A model generated the notes under the pieces. It ran no database searches, was not told where the DNA came from, and was given only the letters and a program-made list of their open reading frames with translations. Below, piece after piece: positions 16,410 through 25,780 of a DNA stretch of 64,000 nucleotides (its first letter is position 1; each line of letters begins with the position of its first letter). A program made the translations under genes and the position numbers. This stretch comes from Sutcliffiella horikoshii (GTDB taxonomy: Bacteria > Bacillota > Bacilli > Bacillales > Bacillaceae_I). Location of the stretch: NCBI RefSeq assembly GCF_020524325.1, contig NZ_JAIVKY010000009.1, forward strand, positions 62,001 through 126,000, written 5' to 3'.

Positions 16410-17348
16410 CTATACTTTTTTCAACATATATCCTATTGTTTCTTCTATTCCTTTTTCGTATGAAGTACTTTTCCATTCTCCTAAAAACTTTGTTACCTTC
16501 TCCCCTGATAGAATGGTCGGCTCAGCGTTGATATACTGCATTTCCAAAGCTTCACGCATTCCCTTTCCGGCAACAATGGCATATAAAGCAAACATTGGCT
16601 TAGTGATGTAGTAAAGTTGCTTATCTTTTCCTAATTGTTTTCTTACCATCTTTTCAAAGTCCCGCCCGGTAATGGTCGACACTGCAGGGATATTCCAACT
16701 GTGCCCATAGGCATCATCCCTTAATGCTAACTCCACCATCCCCCTTGCTCCATCTTTTGTAAAAATAAATTCTCTTTCAATATCTTTGGGTCCAACATAC
16801 CCTCCCTTTTTCTTTTTCAGGAGTTGTTCCAGTGTAAAATGAATATAGGTATTCGTAGCATTAGGACCGTAGAAATCTGGAAAATGGCAAATCAAAGACC
16901 GGATTGGAGCCTGTTGAATCATTTCCCCCATTTCTTTTCGAACCTTTCCTTTTTTAGTGTGAGGGGTTTTCTCTTTATCTTCCTTCAAGCGTTCACCACC
17001 ACTTTTACCATATGCATAAATATTATCCACCACCGCAAGCTTTGCACCATTCTCTTCCGCTGCTTCTATGATGTTTTTAGTGATTGGCAAGAGATTCTCT
17101 TTCCACTCTTCATAGGGAAGGTTCAAGGCATGGAAAATGACATCAACTCCATTGGCAGCTTCGGATACTTGTTTCTTTTCACCTGCATCTCCAGGTCGGA
17201 TAATCACATTTTCTATTTTCCCAAAAAGCACTTCGAGTCGCTCTTTCCCTCTCGCAAACGCCACCACTTCCACTCCACGACTAATAAGTTCCAGTACCAG
17301 TGCGTATCCCATCCCGCCTGAAGCCCCTATCACCATAGCTTTTTTCAT
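16410..17348 (-). CDS. NAD(P)-dependent epimerase/dehydratase-like protein
   Basis: 312 residues. An N-terminal Rossmann motif (VIGASGGMGYALVLEL, GxSGGxG type) and a YAYGK segment fit the YxxxK pair of extended/atypical SDRs (about 111-115). IYAYGKSGGERLKED and HFPDFYGPNATNTY resemble NAD-dependent epimerase or NmrA-like proteins. AGGGGGTATTTACT precedes the ATG. It lies directly downstream of a TetR gene, and a palindromic TTAACCACTGGTCAA sits between them, so it is the likely regulated target. The substrate is unknown. Confidence 0.8.
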   Translation of the reverse strand: MKKAMVIGASGGMGYALVLELISRGVEVVAFARGKERLEVLFGKIENVIIRPGDAGEKKQVSEAANGVDVIFHALNLPYEEWKENLLPITKNIIEAAEENGAKLAVVDNIYAYGKSGGERLKEDKEKTPHTKKGKVRKEMGEMIQQAPIRSLICHFPDFYGPNATNTYIHFTLEQLLKKKKGGYVGPKDIEREFIFTKDGARGMVELALRDDAYGHSWNIPAVSTITGRDFEKMVRKQLGKDKQLYYITKPMFALYAIVAGKGMREALEMQYINAEPTILSGEKVTKFLGEWKSTSYEKGIEETIGYMLKKV

Positions 17349-17374
17349 AGTAAATACCCCCTGTTTAATATTAT

Positions 17375-17389
17375 TTAACCACTGGTCAA
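17375..17389. promoter_or_regulatory. Candidate TetR operator upstream of the epimerase-like gene
   Basis: TTAACCACTGGTCAA is a near-perfect palindrome (TTRACCA-S-TGGTYAA) 27 bp before the gene start. A near copy, TTGACCACTGTTTAA, occurs at 17995-18009 at the start of the adjacent tetR. Confidence 0.55.
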
Positions 17390-17405
17390 TTTCTGATAAA
17401 AAATT

Positions 17406-18002
17406 TTACCCTAAAGTAGTTAGGATAAAATTTACATGTGATTCTGCCAAGCCTTTTACTTCTTCATAGTCTGCATCACACCGGCAGTAGTGACTTACGA
17501 AACCGTGTAACGAAAGGAAAATAGACCATGCTTGCTGGATGCTGATAGATTGATTGCTCAGCTCCATTATTGCTTTAGCAAAGTTTTCATAAGATTCATT
17601 CGGCCCTTTGTTTACATAGCTTTTTACTTCCTCATCTGACAGCAAAAACATCATTTCATATTGACTCTTATGTGTAAGGCCAAAGCGGATGAATTCGAGC
17701 AGAACTTGCTTCAACTTTTCCTTATTATCTAGGTGCTTAATCATGACATTGTCCAGCCATTGATCTAGCTCTTTAAAATCCTTTTCGATCATGGCATAAA
17801 AAAGCTCTGCTTTATTTTTGAAATGATAATAAATAGCGCCATGACTGTAACCTAACTCTGTTGCAATCTGTCGCATCGAAACCTGTTGATACCCCTTCTT
17901 TCGGAACAACTCCCGTGCCGCGTTCATAACCATACTCTGTGTTAATTCATTTGCTACCGCTTTTCTAGGTGACATTTCCTTACTCATCCTTTTATTGACC
18001 AC
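17406..18002 (-). CDS. TetR/AcrR-family regulator
   Basis: 198 residues if the GTG at 18002 is used; ATGs at 17987 and 17975 are alternatives, and the candidate operator at 17995-18009 overlaps the GTG, which argues for a downstream start. The helix-turn-helix is typical: AARELFRKKGYQQVSMRQIATELGYSHGAIYYHFKNKAELFYAM. The C-terminal ligand domain is not assignable. It shares its operator motif with the downstream epimerase-like gene and diverges from the BmrA-type exporter, so it may control either or both. Confidence 0.85.
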   Translation of the reverse strand: MVNKRMSKEMSPRKAVANELTQSMVMNAARELFRKKGYQQVSMRQIATELGYSHGAIYYHFKNKAELFYAMIEKDFKELDQWLDNVMIKHLDNKEKLKQVLLEFIRFGLTHKSQYEMMFLLSDEEVKSYVNKGPNESYENFAKAIMELSNQSISIQQAWSIFLSLHGFVSHYCRCDADYEEVKGLAESHVNFILTTLG

Positions 18003-18009
18003 TGTTTAA
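17995..18009. promoter_or_regulatory. Second TetR operator copy (autoregulation)
   Basis: TTGACCACTGTTTAA matches 12 of 15 bases of the palindrome at 17375-17389 and lies at the tetR start, facing bmrA. Confidence 0.5.
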
Positions 18010-18150
18010 TTAAAATATAATCCTTTGGAGATACTGTTGTCAACTCAAAAATTGGCAACAAGTTCCTCAATCTGTCACAATGATAGAGGAACTTACTTGT
18101 CTTAAAAACGTACAATTATCAAACAAGCCTTTTAAAGGAGATCACAATAA

Positions 18151-19887
18151 ATGGAACCAGTCAAAAATAAAAATTTGAAGAAATTCACCTCCCTCATCCT
18201 GTCGACCAATATTCCTAAAGTTGCTCTGACACTAGGGTTAGTCGGCAGTCTAATCACGACACTAGTTGGATTGACGATCCCATTGCTCACTCAACAACTA
18301 GTCGACGGCTTTTCGATGGAATCGCTCAGTGTGTGGCTGATTGTTGCCATTGCTGCCGTCTTTATTATCCAAGCGGTGATTGACGGACTATCCACCTACT
18401 CCCTCGCCTATGTCGGCCAAAGCATCGTGGCCGGCCTACGTGAGAGAATGTGGTTTAAATTAATTCGCCTGCCTGTCAGTTATTTTGATAAAAAAACAAG
18501 TGGGGAATCAGTTAGTCGGGTGGTTAATGACACCGGGATTGTGAAGGACCTGATTTCTCAGCACTTCCCGCAATTTATCACAGGTATCATCACTATTATC
18601 GGGGCCGTCACCATCCTTTTCATCATGGATTGGAAAATGACCTTGCTTATGCTGATTTCTGTTCCAGTAACGACGCTGGTCATGATTCCACTTGGTACGA
18701 AAATGGCGAAAATTTCTCGTGGCATGCAAGATGAGACGGCCAACTTTACCGGCAGCGTCCAGCAGACATTAAGTGAGATCCGGTTGATGAAAGCATCCAA
18801 TGCGGAAACGGCTGAGGAAGCAAAGGGGCAGTCAGGCATCCGTACACTTTTGACGTTTGGTCTACGAGAAGCGCGCATCTTTGCCATCATCGGACCGCTT
18901 ATGTATATGGTCGTCATGCTTGTAATTGTAGTAATAATCGGGTACGGCGGAATTCGTGTAGCAGAAGGAACCATGACAACCGGAGCACTTGTTGCATTCC
19001 TGCTTTACCTGTTCCAAATCATTTTTCCAATCACATCCTTTACGATGTTTTTCACCCAATTACAAAAAGCAAAGGGTGCGACGGAACGGATTATTGATAT
19101 TTTGGAGATTGAGGATGAGCCCGGTCAAGAGGGCTTAGAGGCGGACATCACCAATCAGCCTGTCTTCGTTAAAGGTGTGTCCTTTGGATATAACGAAGAC
19201 GAGCCTATCCTGCATAATGTTTCCTTTGATGTAGAGCCTGGTATGATGGTGGCTTTTGCAGGACCGAGCGGTGGCGGAAAAAGTACGCTTTTCGGTTTGC
19301 TTGAGCGTTTTTATGAGCCAACAGACGGGGAGATTTTCGTTGGGGCTTTGCCTATCCGTTCGTTATCCATGAAAGCTTGGCGCCAGCAGATCGGATATGT
19401 CTCCCAGGACAGCCCGATGATGGCCGGAACCATCCGGGATAACTTGACGTACGGCTTGGAAAATAAGGATTCATTAACCGATGATCGCTTATGGGAAGTG
19501 GCAAAGATGGCTTATGCCAATCAGTTCATTCAAGAGTTTCCAAAAGGACTTGATACCGAGGTTGGCGAACGCGGTGTCATGCTTTCAGGCGGACAGCGTC
19601 AGCGTATCGCGATTGCCCGTGCCTTTTTGCGAGATCCAAAAATCTTAATGATGGACGAAGCAACCGCGAGCCTTGACAGCCAATCAGAAGGAATTGTCCA
19701 GCAAGCCTTGACCAGACTGATGGAAGGCCGGACGACATTTGTGATCGCCCATCGACTGTCTACGATTGTAAATGCAGATAAGATTATTTTCATTGAAAAA
19801 GGTGAAATCACCGGGATGGGAACTCATCAGGAGTTAGTGGCGTCGCATAAGCTTTATCGCGAGTTTGCAGCACAGCAGCTTACTTAG
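18151..19887 (+). CDS. bmrA: BmrA-type multidrug ABC half-transporter
   Basis: 578 residues; homodimeric ABC exporter with an N-terminal six-helix domain (about 1-310) and a nucleotide-binding domain (about 340-578). It closely follows B. subtilis BmrA (589 residues): TQQLVDGFSM, RLPVSYFDKKTSGE, QDETANFTG and LMKASNAE all have counterparts. ATPase motifs are intact: Walker A GPSGGGKST, Q-loop VSQDSP, signature LSGGQRQR, Walker B ILMMDEATASLD and H-loop IAHR. AAAGGAGATC precedes the ATG. It should export hydrophobic drugs using ATP. A clear terminator follows. Confidence 0.9.
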   Translation: MEPVKNKNLKKFTSLILSTNIPKVALTLGLVGSLITTLVGLTIPLLTQQLVDGFSMESLSVWLIVAIAAVFIIQAVIDGLSTYSLAYVGQSIVAGLRERMWFKLIRLPVSYFDKKTSGESVSRVVNDTGIVKDLISQHFPQFITGIITIIGAVTILFIMDWKMTLLMLISVPVTTLVMIPLGTKMAKISRGMQDETANFTGSVQQTLSEIRLMKASNAETAEEAKGQSGIRTLLTFGLREARIFAIIGPLMYMVVMLVIVVIIGYGGIRVAEGTMTTGALVAFLLYLFQIIFPITSFTMFFTQLQKAKGATERIIDILEIEDEPGQEGLEADITNQPVFVKGVSFGYNEDEPILHNVSFDVEPGMMVAFAGPSGGGKSTLFGLLERFYEPTDGEIFVGALPIRSLSMKAWRQQIGYVSQDSPMMAGTIRDNLTYGLENKDSLTDDRLWEVAKMAYANQFIQEFPKGLDTEVGERGVMLSGGQRQRIAIARAFLRDPKILMMDEATASLDSQSEGIVQQALTRLMEGRTTFVIAHRLSTIVNADKIIFIEKGEITGMGTHQELVASHKLYREFAAQQLT

Positions 19888-19901
19888 GTGGTAATTAAGA
19901 G

Positions 19902-19930
19902 GGTCAAGGATGCGGAGTCCTTGACCTTTT
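19902..19930 (+). terminator. Rho-independent terminator of bmrA
   Basis: GGTCAAGGA and TCCTTGACC form a 9-bp stem over a 7-nt loop, followed by TTTT. Confidence 0.8.
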
Positions 19931-19996
19931 GTCATTGGAAGATATGTTCTAGATCAAGATGAAACCCAATTAATAGCTTTGAGGTAATTATGCCCT

Positions 19997-20355
19997 CTCT
20001 ACTACCGTTTCCCCTGTTTTCATTGCATTTTGGGCGGAGAGACCGCCTCTCTACTACCGTTTTCCCTGTTCACATTGCATTTCGGACAGAGAGATCACTT
20101 CTCTACTACCGTTTTCCCTGTTCACATTGCATTTCGGGCGGAGAAACCGCTTTTCTACTACCGTTTTTCCGGTCCCCATTGCATTTCGGGTGAAGAGACT
20201 GCTTCTCTACTACCGTTTTCCTTGTTTCCATTGCATTTCGGGTGAAGAGACTGCTTCTCTACTACCGTTTTCCCTGTTTCAATTGAATTTCGGGTGAAGA
20301 GACTGCTTCTCTACTACCGTTTTCCCTGTTTCAATTGAATTTCGGGCACTGAGAT
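19997..20355. repeat. 52-bp tandem array, about 6.9 copies
   Basis: Units begin CTCTACTACCGTTTTCCC and recur at exactly 52 bp (19997, 20049, 20101, 20153, 20205, 20257, 20309). Each junction can fold as AGAG-7 nt-CTCT. At one junction both arms change together (AGAA-7 nt-TTCT), which suggests selection on the hairpin. 52 is not a multiple of 3 and no open frame with a start and ribosome site fits, so the array is non-coding. Confidence 0.8.
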
Positions 20356-20389
20356 GGGTATTTTTAACACACCAAGTTAATTTACGATT

Positions 20390-20497
20390 GAGTTCGTGCG
20401 GAAATCAAGCAAGTTCGTGCCAAAACCACCCGAGTTCGTGCCGAAATCGGCCAAGTTCGTGCCAAAACCACCCAAGTTCGTGCCAAATCAAAAATCC
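20390..20497. repeat. 21-bp tandem array, 5 copies
   Basis: Units AAGTTCGTGCCAAAACCACC plus one base start at 20390, 20411, 20432, 20453 and 20474. A/G exchanges alternate between units (AAGTTC/GAGTTC). The array ends at the 3' end of the selO gene. It is open in one frame (KFVPKPP-like) but has no start signal, so it is treated as non-coding. Confidence 0.75.
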
Positions 20498-20500
20498 ACA

Positions 20501-21958
20501 TCAAGTTCCACAATAAGTCCGGTACCCAGCCGTCACACTCGCACCCGGTGCCACACAATAATCTTCCTGCTCATCCGAATACGCATAAGGATCACGCAAC
20601 ACCCTCACCAAATTCTCCATCACACCATAATTCCCATGCTCCACCGCAGCCAACAAAGCTGCTTCGACCCGATGATTACGCGCAATTACCGCAGGATTAC
20701 TCTTCTGCATCAACTCCCGCACACTTTCCGCACTCGCAGACTGTCTTCCCAATCGCTCCTGCCACACCGAATGCCACTCCAAAAATGCAGGCCTCAATTC
20801 CAAATCCAGCTCTCCCAATGTCAACTCACGAAACGTATTCGTAAAATCCGCCTTACTTTCCTTCATCACATCAAGCAGCCCCTGCACCAACGCTTCATCA
20901 CCAGATTCTTCACCAAATAAACCTAGCTTCGCACGCATACCAGACAACCAAAACTCCTTATACAAGTCCGAAAACTTATACAGCTCCTCTTGCGCCAACT
21001 CAATCGCACGCTTTTGGTCCTCATCAAACAATGGCAGCAGAGCTTCCGCAAAACGAGCCAGATTCCAGCCACCAATCCGTGGTTGGTTTTCATATGAATA
21101 CCGCCCTTGCGCATCGATGGAACTGAACACCGTCGCCGGGTCATACACATCCATGAACGCACACGGTCCATAATCAATTGTTTCCCCGCTGATTGTCATA
21201 TTATCTGTGTTCATCACACCATGGATAAAGCCGACGAGCTGCCATTTTGCAATCAACTCAGCCTGCCGCTCCATCACTTTTCTAAAAAATCCTAGATAAT
21301 CACCAGCTTCCAACTCAGGGTAGTGACGTTTCATTGCATAATTTGCCAAGGCATGTAACTTTTCCATGTCTCCCCACTGAGCAGCAAACTGAAATGTACC
21401 AAAACGAAGGTGACTGGATGCAACTCGTGTCATCACTGCTCCAGCCAGCAGGCCCTCACGCAACACCTCTTCTCCTGTCGTCACGACTGCCAAACTACGA
21501 GTCGTTGGTATTCCCAACCCGTGCATTGCTTCACTTATAATGTACTCGCGCAGCATTGGTCCTAACGTAGCGCGACCATCCCCACCTCGGGAATATGGAG
21601 TACGTCCTGATCCCTTCAACTGAATATCAAAGTGGCTACCCTCAGGCGTAATTTGCTCGCCAACCAGCAACGCCCGTCCGTCTCCTAGCATCGTAAAATT
21701 GCCAAACTGATGGCCAGCATAAGCCTGTGCAATTCCAGAACCACCTTCTGGAACCTTGTTGCCTGCTAAAATCCTTATACCATCCGCCCCCCTTAATGCA
21801 TCTGCACTAAGCCCAAGCTCTTCTGCCACTGATTCATTAAGCACAATCAACTTAGGCGTTTCCACAGGATTTGGCTCTATTTTAGAAAAAAACAATTCAG
21901 GCAATGATTCATAGCTGTTATCAAACTTCCAACCCATTTCACTTACTTTGCTCATCAT
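20501..21958 (-). CDS. selO: SelO/YdiU-family protein adenylyltransferase
   Basis: 485 residues, matching bacterial SelO. Diagnostic stretches are the N-terminal [55 protein letters not shown] and [24 protein letters not shown] (metal-binding Asn/Asp in a pseudokinase fold). SelO transfers AMP to Ser/Thr/Tyr of target proteins and affects redox homeostasis. The chain ends TYCGT, with cysteine third from the end, where eukaryotic SelO carries selenocysteine. The start is ATG 21958 or the next codon. No operon partners are seen; the array at 19997-20497 lies beyond its 3' end. Confidence 0.92.
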   Translation of the reverse strand: MMSKVSEMGWKFDNSYESLPELFFSKIEPNPVETPKLIVLNESVAEELGLSADALRGADGIRILAGNKVPEGGSGIAQAYAGHQFGNFTMLGDGRALLVGEQITPEGSHFDIQLKGSGRTPYSRGGDGRATLGPMLREYIISEAMHGLGIPTTRSLAVVTTGEEVLREGLLAGAVMTRVASSHLRFGTFQFAAQWGDMEKLHALANYAMKRHYPELEAGDYLGFFRKVMERQAELIAKWQLVGFIHGVMNTDNMTISGETIDYGPCAFMDVYDPATVFSSIDAQGRYSYENQPRIGGWNLARFAEALLPLFDEDQKRAIELAQEELYKFSDLYKEFWLSGMRAKLGLFGEESGDEALVQGLLDVMKESKADFTNTFRELTLGELDLELRPAFLEWHSVWQERLGRQSASAESVRELMQKSNPAVIARNHRVEAALLAAVEHGNYGVMENLVRVLRDPYAYSDEQEDYCVAPGASVTAGYRTYCGT

Positions 21959-22116
21959 ATCCCCTTCTTCTTATCTGTCTTGTCGTTGCATTTATTATAC
22001 CCTTTAGGACCCAGAACTTAATAAAGAAAGCTCACCAAAAAAACAGTTCACATTTTCGCACAAAGGAAAAAAATGCTAAAATAACTTCAAGCCCAACAAA
22101 TTGAAGGAGAATCCCA

Positions 22117-22629
22117 ATGAACAAAACCTGCAAAGATACCCGTGTTATCCGAACCAGCCGAGTGTTTCCAAACGACATTAACAACCATAACACCCTTTTC
22201 GGAGGAAAACTGTTATCGGATGTGGACATGCTTGCCTCTATTTCTGCTGCCCGCATGTGCCGTTGCGAATGTGTAACAGCCTCCATGGACTCGGTGGATT
22301 TTCTATCTCCGATTAGACCGACAGATGCTGTTATTTTTGAATCGTTTGTGACTTGGACTGGCAAATCATCAATGGAGGTTTTTGTGAAAGTGACGGCAGA
22401 GGATTTAACAAAAGGCACCAAAAACATTGCAGCGACAGCTTTCTTAACATTTGTTGCACTAGATGATCAAGGAAAGCCTGCATCTGTTCCTTCCATTACA
22501 CCAGAAACCGAAGAAGAAATATACCTGAATAAAACAGGGGAAGAACGAGCAAAAACTCGCCGCAATAGAAGGTCTGAAAGTAAAGCGCTGGCCTCCAAGC
22601 TTGCAAGTGGGTTTTTTGCAGAAAAATAA
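22117..22629 (+). CDS. Acyl-CoA thioesterase, hotdog fold (YkhA-like)
   Basis: 170 residues after TTGAAGGAGAATCCCA. The N-terminal hotdog motif is characteristic of the YkhA/YciA group: TRVIRTSRVFPNDINNHNTLFGG, then ASMDSVDFLSPIRPTDAVIFES. The Asn-Asn-His-Asn-Thr-Leu-Phe-Gly-Gly segment supplies the active-site Asn/Asp region. It hydrolyses acyl-CoAs in the cytosol. It stands alone between selO (divergent) and a convergent kinase gene, and ends at a shared hairpin. Confidence 0.88.
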   Translation: MNKTCKDTRVIRTSRVFPNDINNHNTLFGGKLLSDVDMLASISAARMCRCECVTASMDSVDFLSPIRPTDAVIFESFVTWTGKSSMEVFVKVTAEDLTKGTKNIAATAFLTFVALDDQGKPASVPSITPETEEEIYLNKTGEERAKTRRNRRSESKALASKLASGFFAEK

Positions 22630-22630
22630 A

Positions 22631-22663
22631 GAAGAGAGTGCTCATCCTTTCAGCGCTCTCTTC
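22631..22663. terminator. Shared convergent terminator
   Basis: GAAGAGAG...CTCTCTTC stem around a 17-nt interior between the thioesterase and kinase genes. It lacks a long T-run on the plus side, so efficiency is uncertain. Confidence 0.5.
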
Positions 22664-24225
22664 TACTCGACCACATTTGCTGCAAGCTTCATTTCCGCTG
22701 CCCGAGCGTTTTGCTTTTCCAGTGTAATCCTTGCAACCGTTCCTTTATTCAATTCACTCTCATAAACAAGCGAGCCATGATGATTTTTAATGATTTTATT
22801 TGTAACAAGCAGGCCTAAGCCTGTTCCTTTTTCTTTCGTAGTAAAAAATGGTTTGCCGAGCTCCTGGATTTTTTCCGGAGAGATGCCAACACCTTGATCT
22901 TCAAATTCTACACAAACCGAATCGGCTGTTTCCCTTAGACGGATGGTTACCTTTCCGCCACGTGGCATCGCTTCAAAGGCATTTTTTAAAAGATTGATGA
23001 ACACTTGCTTCATTTCACTTTCCACACAGACATGCATCAGTGATTCCACTATTTCCAGCTTGACTTCTATATTGAGAAACAGTGCCTGTGTGTCCAGCAA
23101 AAATACTACATTCTTCAAAATCTTAACCATGTCCACACTTTCCAAGAACTTCGCCTGCGGCTTTGCAAGTACCAACATTTCATTAGAAATAAGTTCAATC
23201 CGCTCCAACTCACTCGCCATAATTTCGTAGTATTGCGGGTTCACACCATTTTGAATGTTGATTAACTGTAAAAATCCCTTTAACGAAGTAAGCGGGTTTC
23301 GTATTTCATGAGCAACCCCGGCAGCCAACTGCCCTACTGCTGTTAATTTTTCAGAATTAACAAGCGCCTCCTCTGATTCCCGGCGCTCTGAAATGTCCCT
23401 CGTGGTACTAATTATCTGTGTCAAGTTCCCAGAGTCATCAAAGACGGGCTTAGCCACCGTTTCAAGCCAAACAACTCTGCCATCCTTTGACAATACACGA
23501 AATTCTTTACTTAATGATGATGGAGCCTTGTTGAGGTCTTCATTAAAACTTCGCACAGTGTCAAGATCATCGACTGGAATGAACTGAGAAAAATCTGCTC
23601 CAATCACATCTTCTTGACTATAACCAAGAATATCAGTAACCGCAGGATTGATGTATTGAACCGTCCCGTCCGGTGAAGCTAGCGTAATGATGTCTTTCGC
23701 ATGTTCTGAAATGAGCTGATACATATTTTCAAATTCCTGTTTTCGCAAAAAAGTAAAGGCGGTCACCGCATGCTTACTCATCAAAATGGACAGACGAATA
23801 TCCATTTCCGTCGGAGTATATGGATAACGATGATAGATCGCGAAAGTTCCATAAATTTTCTCTCGATAATAAATAGGGATGGACCAGACAGCACGGACTC
23901 CAGATAAGTCAGTAAGTTCCAAGAACGGCTCCCACACAGCATCGGTATGCATATCTTCACATATGACGATACGCTTCTCATTTGCTGCTATCCCGCATCC
24001 ACCCACACCAAGTGGCAGATTTTTGGCCTTTTCGACATAAATTATCGGAAACCCATCGTAACCCGGTCCTGGATTAAGTGTTTGCGTCACATCATCAAAA
24101 ATCATCGTCGTGACAATGGAATCTTCTGAAAGCATCTCTTGCAACTCTACCACCAAACGAGATAGTATCTTCTCCACCGTATCATCATGTTCAAAAGGAT
24201 TTTTATGTAAAAGTTCATTCAGCAT
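22663..24225 (-). CDS. GAF-PAS sensor histidine kinase (sporulation-kinase type)
   Basis: 520 residues with no membrane helices, so cytosolic. A GAF domain (about 15-165) contains GVGGCGIAANEKRIVICEDM. A PAS domain (about 170-290) contains SPDGTVQYINPAVTDILGYS. The HisKA domain has phospho-acceptor His306 in GVAHEIRNPLTSLKG. The ATPase domain has N-box INLLKNAFEAMPRGG, G1 DQGVGISPEKI, F-box PFFTTKEKG and G2 GTGLGL. The H-box is that of the KinA-KinE phosphorelay kinases. It has no adjacent response regulator, so input into the Spo0F/Spo0A relay is plausible but inferred. GAGGGGCATACT precedes the ATG. Confidence 0.88.
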   Translation of the reverse strand: MLNELLHKNPFEHDDTVEKILSRLVVELQEMLSEDSIVTTMIFDDVTQTLNPGPGYDGFPIIYVEKAKNLPLGVGGCGIAANEKRIVICEDMHTDAVWEPFLELTDLSGVRAVWSIPIYYREKIYGTFAIYHRYPYTPTEMDIRLSILMSKHAVTAFTFLRKQEFENMYQLISEHAKDIITLASPDGTVQYINPAVTDILGYSQEDVIGADFSQFIPVDDLDTVRSFNEDLNKAPSSLSKEFRVLSKDGRVVWLETVAKPVFDDSGNLTQIISTTRDISERRESEEALVNSEKLTAVGQLAAGVAHEIRNPLTSLKGFLQLINIQNGVNPQYYEIMASELERIELISNEMLVLAKPQAKFLESVDMVKILKNVVFLLDTQALFLNIEVKLEIVESLMHVCVESEMKQVFINLLKNAFEAMPRGGKVTIRLRETADSVCVEFEDQGVGISPEKIQELGKPFFTTKEKGTGLGLLVTNKIIKNHHGSLVYESELNKGTVARITLEKQNARAAEMKLAANVVE

Positions 24226-24949
24226 AGTATGCCCCTCAACGTTCCTCTAGTATTTTCCTACTATTCTAATAATAACTTTATCATATTAAAGTGTTTTTGG
24301 CTTTTTATTTCCACATAGCAGACTCCTAGATTGTGCAGAAATGACTGAATATTGGTGTGAACTGTCAGAAAATACGTATGAAATATTATCATTTGCTCTG
24401 GCACTTGTCCCTGTCAAAATCAAATCCTGCTTCGTAGTTGAATTTGAATTGATTCCAGACTTACCAGAATTCCGGTTTGGGCCACTTTGTGAACTTTGAA
24501 CTTACAATGGATGTCGTGCAGACTGTAAATCAAGTAATCTAATATACTTGCCTACAGGAAAGTTACCAAGAGCGTTGCCTTGATACAGTTGGTTCATTAG
24601 CATTCGCACCAACTGTCACGACGGATAACTGTGGACGACAAGTGATAAGTTTGCGAGGGTTGTTTCTGAGATTTGTGGGCTGCGGGGAATGAGTAGGTAG
24701 ATAAATAGACAGTTTGGAGAAAAGTAATGGGCAGTAGATCTTCATAAAATGTTATGAAGACCTTTTCCACGTGGAATCAGCCTCAAGATTGTCTTCATAA
24801 ACGGTATGAAGACAATCTCAACAAGAAATCATCTTCAAAAGTGTCTTCATAAGCAACATGAAGACACTTTCGACAAGAAATCCCGTTCGAAACTGTCTTC
24901 ATACCCACCTTCATAACCATGAAAACCCTACCTTAAATCTCCTTGCCCA
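24226..24949. repeat. 724-bp gene-free region with 52-bp-phased TGTCTTCAT hairpins, cluster 2
   Basis: 24226-24737 holds no open frame with coding signs that I recognise. From 24738 three complete hairpins follow (24738-24760 with an 8-nt loop; 24786-24819; 24839-24869, both with 7-nt loops), then a fourth left arm at 24894-24902. Arm ends at 24746, 24799, 24850 and 24902 give a period of 51-53 bp. Spacers share a CAACAAGAAATC-like core. Confidence 0.7.
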
Positions 24950-25780
24950 TTACTCCTCTATCTGCTTCAACGACTTCTCCACAAAAGTATACGCATAGCC
25001 CTCTGATACTCTTTCCGCATTAAAATAAAATGCATACACATCCTCATCCACGCGGAAACTTATTCTGAAAGTATCTGAAAAAGAATTTTTTCTATGCCTA
25101 TAGTAGACTGTTTTTCCAGCAATAGTTTTTTCCTCACCAATAAGGTTGCTATTAATTAAATCAATATGACTCGTTTCTCCATTTAAAATGTTAAGCCCAA
25201 CAATGTGTTTATCATTTAACAGAAACTCCCCATAAATCAAATCCGTAGATTTCGATAATTTTCTAAGCTCCTCTGACTCCCCTTCCTCATCACCCGCTTC
25301 TAGGGTACTATACACAAAAGCCGCCATTACCGGATCGCCTAAATACTCTTCCTCACCTTTAAGAAGGTACCCATCATGCATGATAAAAGCAGTCTGTAAA
25401 GGAACATCCGCATGAAACGGAATATGAACCTCCGTCCCAAGCTTAGCAGATACCGCTTTTTCTATACTGGTATACGGAGTCACCCCACCAGCCACAGCTT
25501 CAGTGTCATTCTCCTCCTCCACCGACAAACTTGTATTCTTATCATCTAAAAAAATCAACTCATTCGCAAGAAAATACCCACCGACCACCAACAAAAATCC
25601 AGCCAACATAAATGAAACGACCGGCCTCATATCCCATCTCCTTTGTTGTCTTTTATCTGGTTGCCTAACTGACCCCATCACTCTACTATGGAGTTCTTTC
25701 TTCCCTTCTTCATCCAGCCTGATTTCTTGGTACCCCTTCAATGTCCGATCCAAGCGACTTTCATCTTTTTCATGCGTCAT
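24950..25780 (-). CDS. Membrane anti-sigma factor of the SigX-like ECF sigma
   Basis: 276 residues. A charged cytosolic N-terminus (about 1-50) precedes one membrane helix (VVSFMLAGFLLVVGGYFLA, about 53-71) and a 200-residue outer domain with no family I can name. The gene starts inside the end of the sigma gene (11-bp overlap) after GAAGGAGGGGTATAACC, so translation is coupled. This position and topology are those of anti-sigma factors that hold an ECF sigma at the membrane until envelope stress. The exact signal is unknown. Confidence 0.75.
   Translation of the reverse strand: MTHEKDESRLDRTLKGYQEIRLDEEGKKELHSRVMGSVRQPDKRQQRRWDMRPVVSFMLAGFLLVVGGYFLANELIFLDDKNTSLSVEEENDTEAVAGGVTPYTSIEKAVSAKLGTEVHIPFHADVPLQTAFIMHDGYLLKGEEEYLGDPVMAAFVYSTLEAGDEEGESEELRKLSKSTDLIYGEFLLNDKHIVGLNILNGETSHIDLINSNLIGEEKTIAGKTVYYRHRKNSFSDTFRISFRVDEDVYAFYFNAERVSEGYAYTFVEKSLKQIEE

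Noticed and set aside
19990-20245. Overlapping short open frames inside the 52-bp array
   Set aside because: No ribosome sites; the 52-bp unit shifts frame each repeat, so the frames are by-products of the array.
20396-20920. 174-codon plus-strand frame beginning KFVPKPPEFVPK
   Set aside because: It begins in the 21-bp array and then runs antisense through selO with biased His/Thr/Pro composition and no start signal.
24226-24737. Possible decayed gene in the gap downstream of the kinase start
   Set aside because: Several frames are interrupted and none resembles a protein family I recognise.
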